Both the position numbers and the translations under genes were made by a program. From positions 1 through 20,863 of the forward strand of contig JAGCSE010000218.1 of NCBI GenBank assembly GCA_017964325.1: 20,863 nucleotides of DNA. Reading direction: 5' to 3'. The notes under the pieces were generated by a model that did no database searches, was not told the DNA's origin, and saw nothing but the letters and a program-made list of their open reading frames with translations. The stretch is from Victivallales bacterium. GTDB taxonomy: Bacteria; Verrucomicrobiota; Lentisphaeria; Oligosphaerales; Oligosphaeraceae. This document shows positions 1 to 8,119 of the stretch, in pieces; positions within the stretch are counted from its first letter, which is position 1; each line of letters begins with the position of its first letter.

Positions 1-2255
1 AAACCCGCGTGGCCGTAGGCGATTTCCTGCGCGCGGTATTTGTCGATTCGGTCGGGCGAACCTGCGTTGAAGCCCCAGACGACGGAATCTGGTTTCGCTT
101 GCCAGCGGGAGTAGTAGCCCATGCCGTGGTTTGTCATCTGGTGGTGGATTTTCAAGAGGTCGAAATCCAAAAACGGTGGCTGGTTTTCGCCATCCGTCTG
201 GGCTTCGACGCCGTCGCATGGGCCCGCCCAGAAGTAATGGAAGTTGCCTTCGCCGAGGAAGGGGCCGCCATGCGTCTTGCGCATGTAATTGTAGAGATTC
301 TGCTCCGTTTCGACCTTCAGGCGGGCCATGCCGGCCAGCGGCTGCGTTGCGTCGTGATCGACACGCCAGCCGGGCGAGCCACAGGTCTGCGCGTCGATGT
401 AAGCCATTGTCGTCTGGTAACGTTGATGGATTTCGGGGGCGTTCTGCTTAGCGTATTTCAAGGCGTGGTTGCCTTTGATGATATAGCTCTGGATCTGCGT
501 GCCGGCGTTGTACCACGCGGGATATTTCTTGCCGTCCGCAAGCAGGGCGATGGACGATTCGTCGTATGACGGCGCGTCCGGATACATATCCACGTAGTTT
601 TCATGGAGGGAGAAGAGATAGCCGCAGTCCTTCGCAGCCTGCCCGAGGGCGCGCATGGCGTTGTCGCCGCCCCATTTGGGATTGGCGGGAACGTGGTCCG
701 GCAGCTTGATGTCATAGCCGTAGCGTTGCCATGTGTGGTAGATGATGCCGATGTGATCGACACCGTAGTCTTTCAGCGTCCTGAGCACGTCGCCGTCGTT
801 GGCGAAACTGCCGCCCGTGATGCCCCAGAAATCCAGAATCGTGAGCGGGCCGAGCGTGGCGCGGTGGGCGGACGGCGGGAAGGGGATGTTCGGGAAGACT
901 TCGCCCGGCGTGTGCGAGAAGGCGATGTAGCCTTTTTCCGCGAGAATATTGCGCGTTCCGTCCGTCTTTTTATCGTATCTCGCGTCGCCGTCGGCGTTTG
1001 TCGCATTGGAGAACGTCCAGTCGAGCCGTCGGCAAGTGAACAAATGGTTGGCTGGCAGATAGACGAGCTGGTCGCCGAAATAGGGCGTGTGGATGGTCTT
1101 GCGGAGCGGGGCGGCGACACCGCCGAGCCGCATCTGATGGACAAGCGGTTTGTCCGCCAAAACGCTGAACGTCAACGACTTGCCGTATATGCCAAGCGTC
1201 CATTTCGTTGTGAAGGAATCGTCTTTCATGTCATGTTTGGCGATGATTTTCAATTGGCCGCCGTCTTGTTCACAGGAGACGATGGTTGTCTTGACAGGCG
1301 AACCGCAGTCGAATCCCGCGCCCGTGGCGACGGCCAAAGGAATGCCGCCATCCACCTGTAGGGTGATGTCTTCCAGTGGAAATCCTTGCGGCTTATAGAC
1401 ATATTGCATGACACAGTCCGCCGCCTCATAGCGGAACGCCCAGCCGCCGTCGATCTTTTGGAGGTCGTTTTTGAACGGCAGGATGTTGCCCGGCGTGACG
1501 CCGTGCAGATGCGTGTTGGCCAATGGCTTCAGTGATGCAACGCGAACGGCCCTGATGGCCAGAAGATTCAGCAAATCAACGGCTTGCTTGCGAAATTCGG
1601 AATCCGACAGCGTTCCTGCGACGATGGCCGGATCGCCGAAATAGGAGTAGTCGAAACTCGGATTGTTCGCGGGACCGGGCTCGACCTGCAGGCGGATGAC
1701 GCAAGGCTTTCCCGCGAAAGAGGATAGATCAAATTCCAACGGCTTCCATTTGTCCGAAACGATGTGTTCGCGGTAGAGCTCGCGCGGTTCCTGGCCGGGC
1801 TCCGCGACGTAGGCGCTGAAGGTAACACCGTCGCTGTGCGTCGCATCAACGACGCCATGGCGCATGGCGACGGCGAACTGCAGCTTCAGCGGCGTCGCTT
1901 CCGGCAGCAGCAGCTGGTAATCGACCCATGTGCTTCCCGCGGGAAGTTTCCACGGGCTGTGGAGAAGAAGAGCCTTCTTTCCGTCCTGTTGGAACGACGG
2001 ATCATAGATGACGCCCGTGGCGATGTCGCTCCCCATGAAATTCGGCGGCAGAAGGATGGCGTCCTTTCCATACGACTGGCAGGTTACCTGATAGAGGCCG
2101 ATGTCCAGAAGTGACGTTTTGCCAAGGGATACAGGAATCTGCGTTTCTTGTTTCATAGGTGCGGCAGGGGGGATGGGACGACCGTTCAGGGCGGCCGCCA
2201 ACGACAACGCGGCGACCGCAAGGACCTTTAATGATTTATTCAATGTATGTTGCAT
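1..2255 (-). CDS. Exported glycoside-hydrolase-like protein, 3' end cut by window edge
   Basis: This frame is open from the ATG at 2255 to the left edge: I read every codon and found no stop, giving 751 visible residues. The N-terminus has a Lys-containing start followed by an Ala/Leu/Val-rich stretch (about residues 8-24) that looks like a signal peptide. A beta-rich region of about 400 residues follows, then a barrel-like region with GVDHIGIIYHTWQRYGYD, SLHENYVDMYP and AYIDAQT motifs. Asp621 (AYIDAQT) and Glu669 (LGEGNF) are candidate catalytic acids; their order resembles the nucleophile and acid/base of GH101/GH129 enzymes, which act on alpha-linked GalNAc. The overall look also recalls DUF5696-type proteins. 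Family assignment is from memory and tentative. A downstream in-frame ATG at 2156 would remove the signal peptide, so the ATG at 2255 is preferred. Neither has a Shine-Dalgarno. The gene follows another secreted glycosidase-like gene on the same strand. Confidence 0.8.
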   Translation of the reverse strand, partial: MQHTLNKSLKVLAVAALSLAAALNGRPIPPAAPMKQETQIPVSLGKTSLLDIGLYQVTCQSYGKDAILLPPNFMGSDIATGVIYDPSFQQDGKKALLLHSPWKLPAGSTWVDYQLLLPEATPLKLQFAVAMRHGVVDATHSDGVTFSAYVAEPGQEPRELYREHIVSDKWKPLEFDLSSFAGKPCVIRLQVEPGPANNPSFDYSYFGDPAIVAGTLSDSEFRKQAVDLLNLLAIRAVRVASLKPLANTHLHGVTPGNILPFKNDLQKIDGGWAFRYEAADCVMQYVYKPQGFPLEDITLQVDGGIPLAVATGAGFDCGSPVKTTIVSCEQDGGQLKIIAKHDMKDDSFTTKWTLGIYGKSLTFSVLADKPLVHQMRLGGVAAPLRKTIHTPYFGDQLVYLPANHLFTCRRLDWTFSNATNADGDARYDKKTDGTRNILAEKGYIAFSHTPGEVFPNIPFPPSAHRATLGPLTILDFWGITGGSFANDGDVLRTLKDYGVDHIGIIYHTWQRYGYDIKLPDHVPANPKWGGDNAMRALGQAAKDCGYLFSLHENYVDMYPDAPSYDESSIALLADGKKYPAWYNAGTQIQSYIIKGNHALKYAKQNAPEIHQRYQTTMAYIDAQTCGSPGWRVDHDATQPLAGMARLKVETEQNLYNYMRKTHGGPFLGEGNFHYFWAGPCDGVEAQTDGENQPPFLDFDLLKIHHQMTNHGMGYYSRWQAKPDSVVWGFNAGSPDRIDKYRAQEIAYGHAG

Positions 2256-2345
2256 TTACGAGGCTTGACAAACTATATGATGATGTTTGCAGACGACATC
2301 ATTGGATAGTCGCACCCTGGCGGGCGCCATGGTATGTTCTGGTGT

Positions 2346-2423
2346 CCGCCGGCTGTGCTCCCTGCGGTTGCTTGCCGGCGGTTACGAATGGTCACGCCCT
2401 GCGGGCGGTTGCCGCTGCGCGGC
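2346..2423. repeat. GC-rich intergenic element with three consecutive hairpins
   Basis: Three perfect inverted repeats lie in a row in an otherwise AT-rich gap: arms 2346-2353/2374-2381 (CCGCCGGC/GCCGGCGG), 2395-2399/2403-2407 (CGCCC/GGGCG) and 2411-2415/2419-2423 (GCCGC/GCGGC). The element sits between the end of the DUF4091 gene and the start of the next minus-strand gene. It resembles REP-like palindromic intergenic repeats and could stabilise or end the upstream transcript. No T-run follows it in the direction of transcription, so it is not a standard terminator. The rest of the gap (2256-2345) shows no gene; TATAGT, read on the minus strand at about 2272-2277, is a weak -10 candidate for the gene at 2255. 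Confidence 0.6.
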
Positions 2424-2427
2424 TTGA

Positions 2428-2463
2428 AATTGTAAATTATTAATTGTTAATTGTTAATTGCAG
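2428..2463. repeat. AATTAAC/GTTAATT heptamer repeat, short copy
   Basis: AT-rich stretch made of GTTAATT-type heptamers with flanking TGTAAATTATTAATT, closely matching the right half of the longer array at 9399-9523. It overlaps the 3' end of the DUF4091 gene: that gene's last residues (INN) and its TAA stop at 2447-2449 are written in the repeat. Both copies in the window therefore sit at the end of a gene. Confidence 0.75.
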
Positions 2464-4783
2464 AAAGCAGTTCAAGCAGACGGCGGTGGAGATTGATGTA
2501 GTCCATGTCGCCTGTTTCGTTGTAGCTCTTCGTCGAGTAGATGATGTCGCCGCAGGAGAGGATTTTATCGACTTCCGCATCCGCCTTGCCGGCGTATTTG
2601 GCGCGGAGCAGGTGGAGCAGTTCATAGTCTTCGAAGCCGTCGCGGACGATTTCCGCGCGGACGGACGGCCACGGCAGGCCTTTCCGTTCCGGATCCGGAT
2701 AGAACATGGAGCCGTCGCCATTGCCGTTCGGGAACGTCATGGCGTCTTTCCAAGGATTTTCCTGCCAATAGTTTACGCCCCAGTAGAGGTAGCCTTCGAC
2801 ATCGTATTTGAAGAGCCACCAGCCGACGGCGCGATGGCCTGTGCCGTAGAAGTCGAGCTTCCATGTGTCCGGATAGCGCGAGACAGCGGTTCCGATGCAG
2901 GTGTACATCCAGGCGTGGTCGCCTTTTGACTGCCGTTCGTGCATGTAGGCAGGATCATAGAGGTTGATGTGCGGCACGAAAATGTTGACGGAGCCTGCGT
3001 ATGCGGGAATGTTGCCATGGCAGGCGGTAAGAATCAGATGCGCGTCATGGCCGATGGCGTCCTGGAAGAATTTGCAGATGCTCTTCGTGACTTCCGTCAG
3101 CGACGGATGCGGTTCGTCGAAGACATAGCAGTAGAAGTCTTCAATCCAGCCTTTTTCTTTCAGATGCTTGGCGGCCAGTTGTAGCTTCTGCTTTTCGACA
3201 TCGAGATTCGGAATCTGCTTTTCGATGGGCTCGTAGGCGAACCAGCGGGGCGAATAGAAGGTGAACGTGTTTTTGCCGAGGGAACGCCAGTATTCCATCC
3301 GTTTGTCAAATTCCGTCCAATCCGCCGTGACCTTTCCGTCTTCGGCGACGGTGAAGACCTTGTTCCACGGGAGGCAGTCACTGCTGACGAGCGTATCCAT
3401 GGAGAAGCGGTATTTAAGATTGAGCTTGAGGAAATCGTCGTAAGCACCTTTGTTCCACTTGTCTGTGTTGGCGGGTTGGGAGACCCAGCAGGTCTTGAGC
3501 TTGCCGAGTTTCGGGATAGTGACAGGATAGACTTGCAGGATGGCGACGGCGGTGACGGCCTGGCCATCCTGCGTTTTCACACGAATGACACTTTTGTAAA
3601 TGCCTGGTTCGGCGTCTTCTGGAACCCAGACGGACAGCCAAAGTGCTTGATTCTGATAGGGTTCGATGTCGAACGTCTGTTTGGGCAGCAGCACGTCCGG
3701 ATAGAGGCCCGCCACGCCGAAGCCGTTGGGTTTGGGCGTCGGATGCGCGACTGGAATGTAGCCAACGACAGACAGTTCCGGCTTGATGGCATTGCCTTTC
3801 GCGTCTTCGAAATCCGTGGCGCTGTAGGTGACGTTTTCAAGCTTCTTGTCGCTGCAAGTGACGAGCAACTGGAGGCTTTCGGCATCGCCGCGAGCGGCGT
3901 CCATCTTCAGGAGGTCCGTGCCGTATTCGACGGACGGCAGCTGGTCGATGCGCAGATTCAGTGTCGTCGGGATGGGCATGAGATGGAACGGGCGGTCTTG
4001 GAATTTCGCAAAGAACTCAATGCGTTTGATTTCCGCAGGATATCGGGCGAGCCAGCCATTCTGACAGACGGCGAGTTTTTCCGCCAGCGATGCGTCGCTC
4101 TTCAGGAGGGCGAGCTGTTTCTGCGCATCGTCGATGAGCGGCTTGCGGATAGGCAGATCCGCAGCGGCGTTCAACGCATCGATGGCCGTCAGATATTTCG
4201 GAATTGTCTTTTCAACGAGATTGACGACATATTCTTCGCTGTACGGCTGGTCCGTCAACCGCAGGTTGGAGAGATCGACGATGAAATCGTCGGAAGGCTT
4301 TTCGAGGAAGAGGTCGAAATGAACCATCTCCTTGAGATTCAAGTCTTTGGCGAGATCCGCTAGTTTGATGGCGACGACGGTCTGTTGCCCATTGGCCTTC
4401 ACGGGCAGGTCCAGCTGGCGGATGTGCTTCTGTGCATCGTCCAGCCGCAGTTTGATGACAGAATTCTGCGCGCCTTGGTAATAGAGGTCGAAGGCGAGAA
4501 AACGGTGGTTGGACCAGTCGATGGTCTTGTTCGCGTCGTCTGGAAAGTCACGGACGACGGCGGGCCATAAGTCCATGCCTTCCTTCCACTTAGGATAGAT
4601 GAGACGGATGGCGTTCTTTTCAGGCTGCATTTCGCCTTTGACGTTGCGGAGTTTCCAGTAGGCGGGGATGGCCTGTGAGTCGAGTTTGCCGAAATTGACG
4701 TCTTCCACGGCGGCGCTGATGCTGCAGAACAGCATGGCCGTGCAACCTAGTAGCAAGTGTTTCATGTTCATTTTGCAGTTCAT
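2447..4783 (-). CDS. Secreted DUF4091 / GH123-like glycoside hydrolase
   Basis: 778 residues. The N-terminus (MNCKMNMKHLLLGCTAMLFC) is a signal peptide with a SISAA-like cleavage region at about residue 25. Residues 26-180 look like a carbohydrate-binding beta domain, 270-425 like a second beta domain, and 430-725 like a TIM barrel. FDEPHP holds adjacent Asp556-Glu557, the acidic pair used in GH123-type substrate-assisted catalysis. The C-terminal hallmarks of DUF4091 are clear: GYLYWGVNYW (664-673), GDGSMFYPD (689-697) and RDGFEDYELL (714-723). GH123 enzymes remove beta-linked GalNAc; many DUF4091 proteins have no proven substrate. Three ATGs compete at codons 1, 5 and 7, none with a Shine-Dalgarno, so the exact start is uncertain but all keep the signal peptide. 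It is divergent from the glycosidase-like gene at 5055. Confidence 0.9.
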   Translation of the reverse strand: MNCKMNMKHLLLGCTAMLFCSISAAVEDVNFGKLDSQAIPAYWKLRNVKGEMQPEKNAIRLIYPKWKEGMDLWPAVVRDFPDDANKTIDWSNHRFLAFDLYYQGAQNSVIKLRLDDAQKHIRQLDLPVKANGQQTVVAIKLADLAKDLNLKEMVHFDLFLEKPSDDFIVDLSNLRLTDQPYSEEYVVNLVEKTIPKYLTAIDALNAAADLPIRKPLIDDAQKQLALLKSDASLAEKLAVCQNGWLARYPAEIKRIEFFAKFQDRPFHLMPIPTTLNLRIDQLPSVEYGTDLLKMDAARGDAESLQLLVTCSDKKLENVTYSATDFEDAKGNAIKPELSVVGYIPVAHPTPKPNGFGVAGLYPDVLLPKQTFDIEPYQNQALWLSVWVPEDAEPGIYKSVIRVKTQDGQAVTAVAILQVYPVTIPKLGKLKTCWVSQPANTDKWNKGAYDDFLKLNLKYRFSMDTLVSSDCLPWNKVFTVAEDGKVTADWTEFDKRMEYWRSLGKNTFTFYSPRWFAYEPIEKQIPNLDVEKQKLQLAAKHLKEKGWIEDFYCYVFDEPHPSLTEVTKSICKFFQDAIGHDAHLILTACHGNIPAYAGSVNIFVPHINLYDPAYMHERQSKGDHAWMYTCIGTAVSRYPDTWKLDFYGTGHRAVGWWLFKYDVEGYLYWGVNYWQENPWKDAMTFPNGNGDGSMFYPDPERKGLPWPSVRAEIVRDGFEDYELLHLLRAKYAGKADAEVDKILSCGDIIYSTKSYNETGDMDYINLHRRLLELLSAINN

Positions 4784-4857
4784 AATAGATTGGTTTTTAT
4801 GTTCTTATAAATTATCTGTATTTTTTGGGGGGTGGACGGGATGTGTATTTTGAGTAA

Positions 4858-4885
4858 AACATACCATCATATACATTTTTGTCAA
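4858..4885 (-). promoter_or_regulatory. Candidate promoter for the DUF4091 gene
   Basis: Read on the minus strand, TTGACA (4885-4880) is followed after 16 bases by TATGTT (4863-4858). The predicted transcript would have a leader of roughly 70 bases before the ATG at 4783. The -35 is perfect and the -10 matches four of six consensus bases. Confidence 0.45.
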
Positions 4886-4978
4886 GATATGCTTCTTGAG
4901 CTAAACAAAAAAAGCCTGTGGCTGGTGGATTCATGGTTGCAGATATGTGTTTTTCTCCAAAAATGTCATCTTCTTGAC

Positions 4979-5007
4979 TTGACACATTCATTCTTGGATT
5001 AGATTAA
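4979..5007 (+). promoter_or_regulatory. Candidate promoter for the gene at 5055
   Basis: TTGACA at 4979-4984 and, after 17 bases, GATTAA at 5002-5007, about 48 bases before the ATG. The -35 is perfect and the -10 is weak (three of six). It faces away from the minus-strand promoter at 4858-4885, so the 94 bases between the two -35 boxes are a natural place for a shared operator; the only repeat I saw there is AGATATG (4885-4891 and 4941-4947). Confidence 0.4.
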
Positions 5008-5044
5008 GTTCATTGTGATTTGAGGCGCGGTCTAATCGTACTTT

Positions 5045-5048
5045 GGAG
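5045..5048 (+). promoter_or_regulatory. Shine-Dalgarno that sets the start at 5055
   Basis: GGAG lies 6 bases before the ATG at 5055. A longer reading could begin at a TTG at 5043, but that codon would overlap this site, so ATG 5055 is the better start. Confidence 0.8.
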
Positions 5049-5054
5049 AAAAAC

Positions 5055-7934
5055 ATGACTATTCGCATCAAAAACCGCCATTTTGAATGGCGTGTCAACG
5101 ATAACGGCACAAATGCAGGATTTTATGACAACGCGACGGGACAGGACCATCTGATTGCCACGTCAATTTCGCCTGCCGCATACATCCTCAAGGATGGTTG
5201 GCGAGCGGATGCAACGCACGCTAAAATGAACGATGACGTGTTGGAATTCACGTTCGGACAGAATGTTGCGACGGCGCGGATTCGCGCACGAGTCGAAGAA
5301 GACTATGTGGTGTTTACGGTGTTGTCAGTGGAGGGAGAAGTTGATGAACTGGATTTCATCAACATACCGACGGATTTGAAGGATGTCGCGGACGAGCCGT
5401 TTTCGGCGACGGCCATCGCGTTGGGGCTGAAATCGAATGTGGAGGAACTGCCTGGGCCGCAGTCGTTTCTGTGGTCGGCAGCGTATAAGCGGTTTGGTTT
5501 CGAAGACGCGGAGACAGGACTCGTGGCATGCAGTTTTGCGAAGATGCGCGAGGCGTTGAAGGCAATGGTCGGCGCGGCTCTCGGAGTGCCGCATTCGCCG
5601 AACTGCGGGCCATGGGCATTGGACAGCAAGCTGCCGACATATTCGAACATCATGAACGCCCCCACGCCGCAGAATGCAGACAAATGGATTGATCTGTGCC
5701 ATCGTCTGGGGCTCAAGGCCATCGAATTCAACGGCACATTGGACTACGGCAGCTACCGTCCTCGGCCTGACATCTTTCCAAACGGCTATGAAGACGTGCG
5801 CAAACTCGTGAAGCGGTTCAATGACGCCGGCATTGTCTGCGGTTTGCACACGATGTCGTTCTCCATCGCCAAAAATTGCACATGGGTCACACCCGTTCCT
5901 GATCCAAGACTTGCGAAAGAAGCTACTTACACATTAGCCAGCAATCTCACGCCGGAAATGACGGACATCCCGTTGGTCGAAGATCCGTCGGACCTGCCGT
6001 CACGCATCGACTACTACATCCGCCGTAGCATGACGTTGCAGATCGACGATGAACTCATCGAATATTCGGTCGTGAAAACGGACGCGCCATACGCCGTGCT
6101 GAAATGCAAACGTGGCGTGTGCGGGACGGAGCCGGCGACACACATGGCGGGAGCTTCCGTCTATCATTTAAAGGAATGCTGGGGGTGTTTCGTGCCGGAC
6201 GGCGAGACGTCGCTATTCACGGAAGTCGCGGATAAAATTTCCACGGCTGTCAACGAATGCGGCTTCGATTTCGTCTATCTGGATGGGCTCGACGGCGCAC
6301 ACGTCATCGGTGGGGAAGACGCACGTTGGCATTATGGCGCAAAATTCACCTTTGAAGTCTTCCGTGGCCTGAAACGTCCTATCATGATGGAAATGGCGAC
6401 GTTCCATCATCATCTGTGGTATGTTCGCAGTTGCATGCAGGCATGGGATCATGGTGTGCGAGATCACAAGCGTTTCACAGACCTCCACGCTTATTCCAAT
6501 AATTTTGCACGCAAGATGTTCCTGCCGTTGCATTTGGGTTGGGTGGGGCTGTTTCCGTGGGGAGGACAGCAGATTGACCGCACATTCTGGGATGATGTGG
6601 AATATCTTTGGAGCAAAGCACTTGCGACGGATTCCCATCTGACGTTGCAGATGGTTTCGCCGCGCAGTCTGACCGAAGGCGCGTGGCTGAACAATCTTGC
6701 TCCGCGAATCTGGACGTATGAAGAACTGCGCCGCGTGAAATATTTTGATGCCGCCGTCAAGTCGCAAGTCGCCAGACGCGGCGAAGAGTTCAGGCTTTGC
6801 CAGATTGGCGACGGCTGGGGCTTCGAACCAATTCAGGCGGAACGGCATCAGGTCAATGACGTCGATAGCCGCACGAACATTTGGATATTCACAAATAAAT
6901 TTGCGACACAACCGCTAGCCCTGCGAATCGAAGCGTTGCCGACGTTGGATGCGTATGATTCGGAAGATGCTATCGAACTCGTTGATTTCAAAGCCATTGA
7001 TGAAGACTGTAATACGGCGGTCATCGATCCTGGAGACAAGATTACCATTCGCAACAGCGGCAAACTGTACATCTATCCGTCGGCCGCTCCAGGTATGATG
7101 GGCGGCATCAAAGCCGTGGAAGGCGACGGCCCAGTCGCAAAAGGTGGTCTTTTCACCGTGTCGCGCGGCTATTCGGACGGATTGGTCCTCAGCTCGAATC
7201 CGGATGACCGTTATTCGTTGTACGACCACTTTGAACGAATGTTCAAAGAAAGGGAAGCCTCTTGGCTGTACCGTCATATTGAATTTCCTGAGAAAGACTT
7301 GAGCAAACATCAAGGTTTCGGTTTGTGGATCAAGGGCGATGGAAAGGGCGAAATTCTGGATTTTGCGCCGATCTGCAAATCCCATGGCATTTTCAGCCAA
7401 CATTATTTTGTTACAATCGATTTCACAGGATGGCGATATGTGGAATTGCTCACGCCTAGCACGACAGAATACGAGAAACAGTCGTGGCCGTTCGCCCTCG
7501 GAGGCTATACGCTATATCGTGCGCAGTTCATTTATGCGCGGACGTTGGGCTTCGACATCTGGTGCAGCGGTGTCGAGAAAGGCGACACGGTGCAGTGTCT
7601 GCTGAGCCCGATCAAGGCATTGCCGCAGGTCGTGCAGCCGATTGTGAATCCGACGGTGGCGGTCGGCGGCCGTCAGATGACATTCCCTGTGTCGCTGGAA
7701 GCGGGCCAATATATGGAATATTATGGCGGGCAGACGGCGAAGATTTATGGCGGCAACGGCGACCTTGTGGCGGAGGTCGAGCCGAAAGGCGTGCTGCCTG
7801 AAGTCGTGCAGGGGGAAAATACGGTGAGCTTCCAATGCCAGCGGGAGAGGCGGCGGCCCCATGCCCGCGTGACGGTTTTCACGAAAGACGGTTCGTTGCT
7901 CGGCGGCGGCATGGCTCCAGATTGGACAAAATGA
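5055..7934 (+). CDS. Large cytoplasmic TIM-barrel glycosidase-like protein
   Basis: 959 residues from the ATG chosen by its GGAG site. There is no signal peptide, so it probably acts in the cytoplasm. Residues 1-170 read as a beta-sandwich (FEWRVNDNG, YVVFTVLSVEG). About 195-540 looks like a TIM barrel: GLKAIEFNGTLDYG, IFPNGYEDVRKLVKRFNDAG, IVCGLHTMSFS, CGFDFVYLDGLDGAH and RPIMMEMATFHHHLW. The remainder is beta-rich. Asp410 or Asp413 in YLDGLDG and Glu446 in MMEMATF are candidate catalytic acids. The pattern of a walking guide from 'FPNG' to 'G-L-H' to 'YLDG' resembles clan GH-D/GH31-type alpha-glycosidases, but I do not recognise a named family. Residues 270-375 look like an insertion between barrel strands. 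Divergent from a DUF4091 gene, which supports a carbohydrate role. Confidence 0.75.
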   Translation: MTIRIKNRHFEWRVNDNGTNAGFYDNATGQDHLIATSISPAAYILKDGWRADATHAKMNDDVLEFTFGQNVATARIRARVEEDYVVFTVLSVEGEVDELDFINIPTDLKDVADEPFSATAIALGLKSNVEELPGPQSFLWSAAYKRFGFEDAETGLVACSFAKMREALKAMVGAALGVPHSPNCGPWALDSKLPTYSNIMNAPTPQNADKWIDLCHRLGLKAIEFNGTLDYGSYRPRPDIFPNGYEDVRKLVKRFNDAGIVCGLHTMSFSIAKNCTWVTPVPDPRLAKEATYTLASNLTPEMTDIPLVEDPSDLPSRIDYYIRRSMTLQIDDELIEYSVVKTDAPYAVLKCKRGVCGTEPATHMAGASVYHLKECWGCFVPDGETSLFTEVADKISTAVNECGFDFVYLDGLDGAHVIGGEDARWHYGAKFTFEVFRGLKRPIMMEMATFHHHLWYVRSCMQAWDHGVRDHKRFTDLHAYSNNFARKMFLPLHLGWVGLFPWGGQQIDRTFWDDVEYLWSKALATDSHLTLQMVSPRSLTEGAWLNNLAPRIWTYEELRRVKYFDAAVKSQVARRGEEFRLCQIGDGWGFEPIQAERHQVNDVDSRTNIWIFTNKFATQPLALRIEALPTLDAYDSEDAIELVDFKAIDEDCNTAVIDPGDKITIRNSGKLYIYPSAAPGMMGGIKAVEGDGPVAKGGLFTVSRGYSDGLVLSSNPDDRYSLYDHFERMFKEREASWLYRHIEFPEKDLSKHQGFGLWIKGDGKGEILDFAPICKSHGIFSQHYFVTIDFTGWRYVELLTPSTTEYEKQSWPFALGGYTLYRAQFIYARTLGFDIWCSGVEKGDTVQCLLSPIKALPQVVQPIVNPTVAVGGRQMTFPVSLEAGQYMEYYGGQTAKIYGGNGDLVAEVEPKGVLPEVVQGENTVSFQCQRERRRPHARVTVFTKDGSLLGGGMAPDWTK

Positions 7935-8047
7935 AAGATTCGTGGCGCAAAATAGGTCTGGAATGCAGAAAAAACATAAAATACTACTGTTTTTGTTGTG
8001 ATTTTATTTGACAATGGAAAATACGTGTGTAAATTAATTAGCGTTGA

Positions 8048-8083
8048 CACTGAAACGTGAGTTTTTCATCCAGTCACTGAAAC
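8048..8083 (+). promoter_or_regulatory. Direct repeat CACTGAAAC in the metY leader
   Basis: CACTGAAAC occurs at 8048-8056 and 8075-8083, 27 bases apart start to start, upstream of metY. Two TTGACA hexamers (8008-8013 and 8044-8049) lie nearby, the second running into the first repeat, but neither has a convincing -10. I saw no SAM-riboswitch-like structure. A regulator binding site is possible; low certainty. Confidence 0.25.
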
Positions 8084-8108
8084 ACAACTAAAACAAGGTA
8101 ACAATTAC

Positions 8109-8114
8109 AGGAGG
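8109..8114 (+). promoter_or_regulatory. Strong Shine-Dalgarno that sets the metY start
   Basis: AGGAGG ends 2 bases before the ATG at 8117 and 5 bases before the ATG at 8120. The first spacing is too short for normal initiation, so the second ATG is the likely start. Confidence 0.75.
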
Positions 8115-8119
8115 GCATG

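Noticed and set aside
9..1361. Open frames on the plus strand at 9-569 and 603-1361
   Set aside because: They lie opposite the exported glycosidase-like gene, share its codon register and have no start signals.
7935..8116. SAM riboswitch upstream of metY
   Set aside because: No conserved core or stable multi-helix fold could be seen; only a short direct repeat is present.
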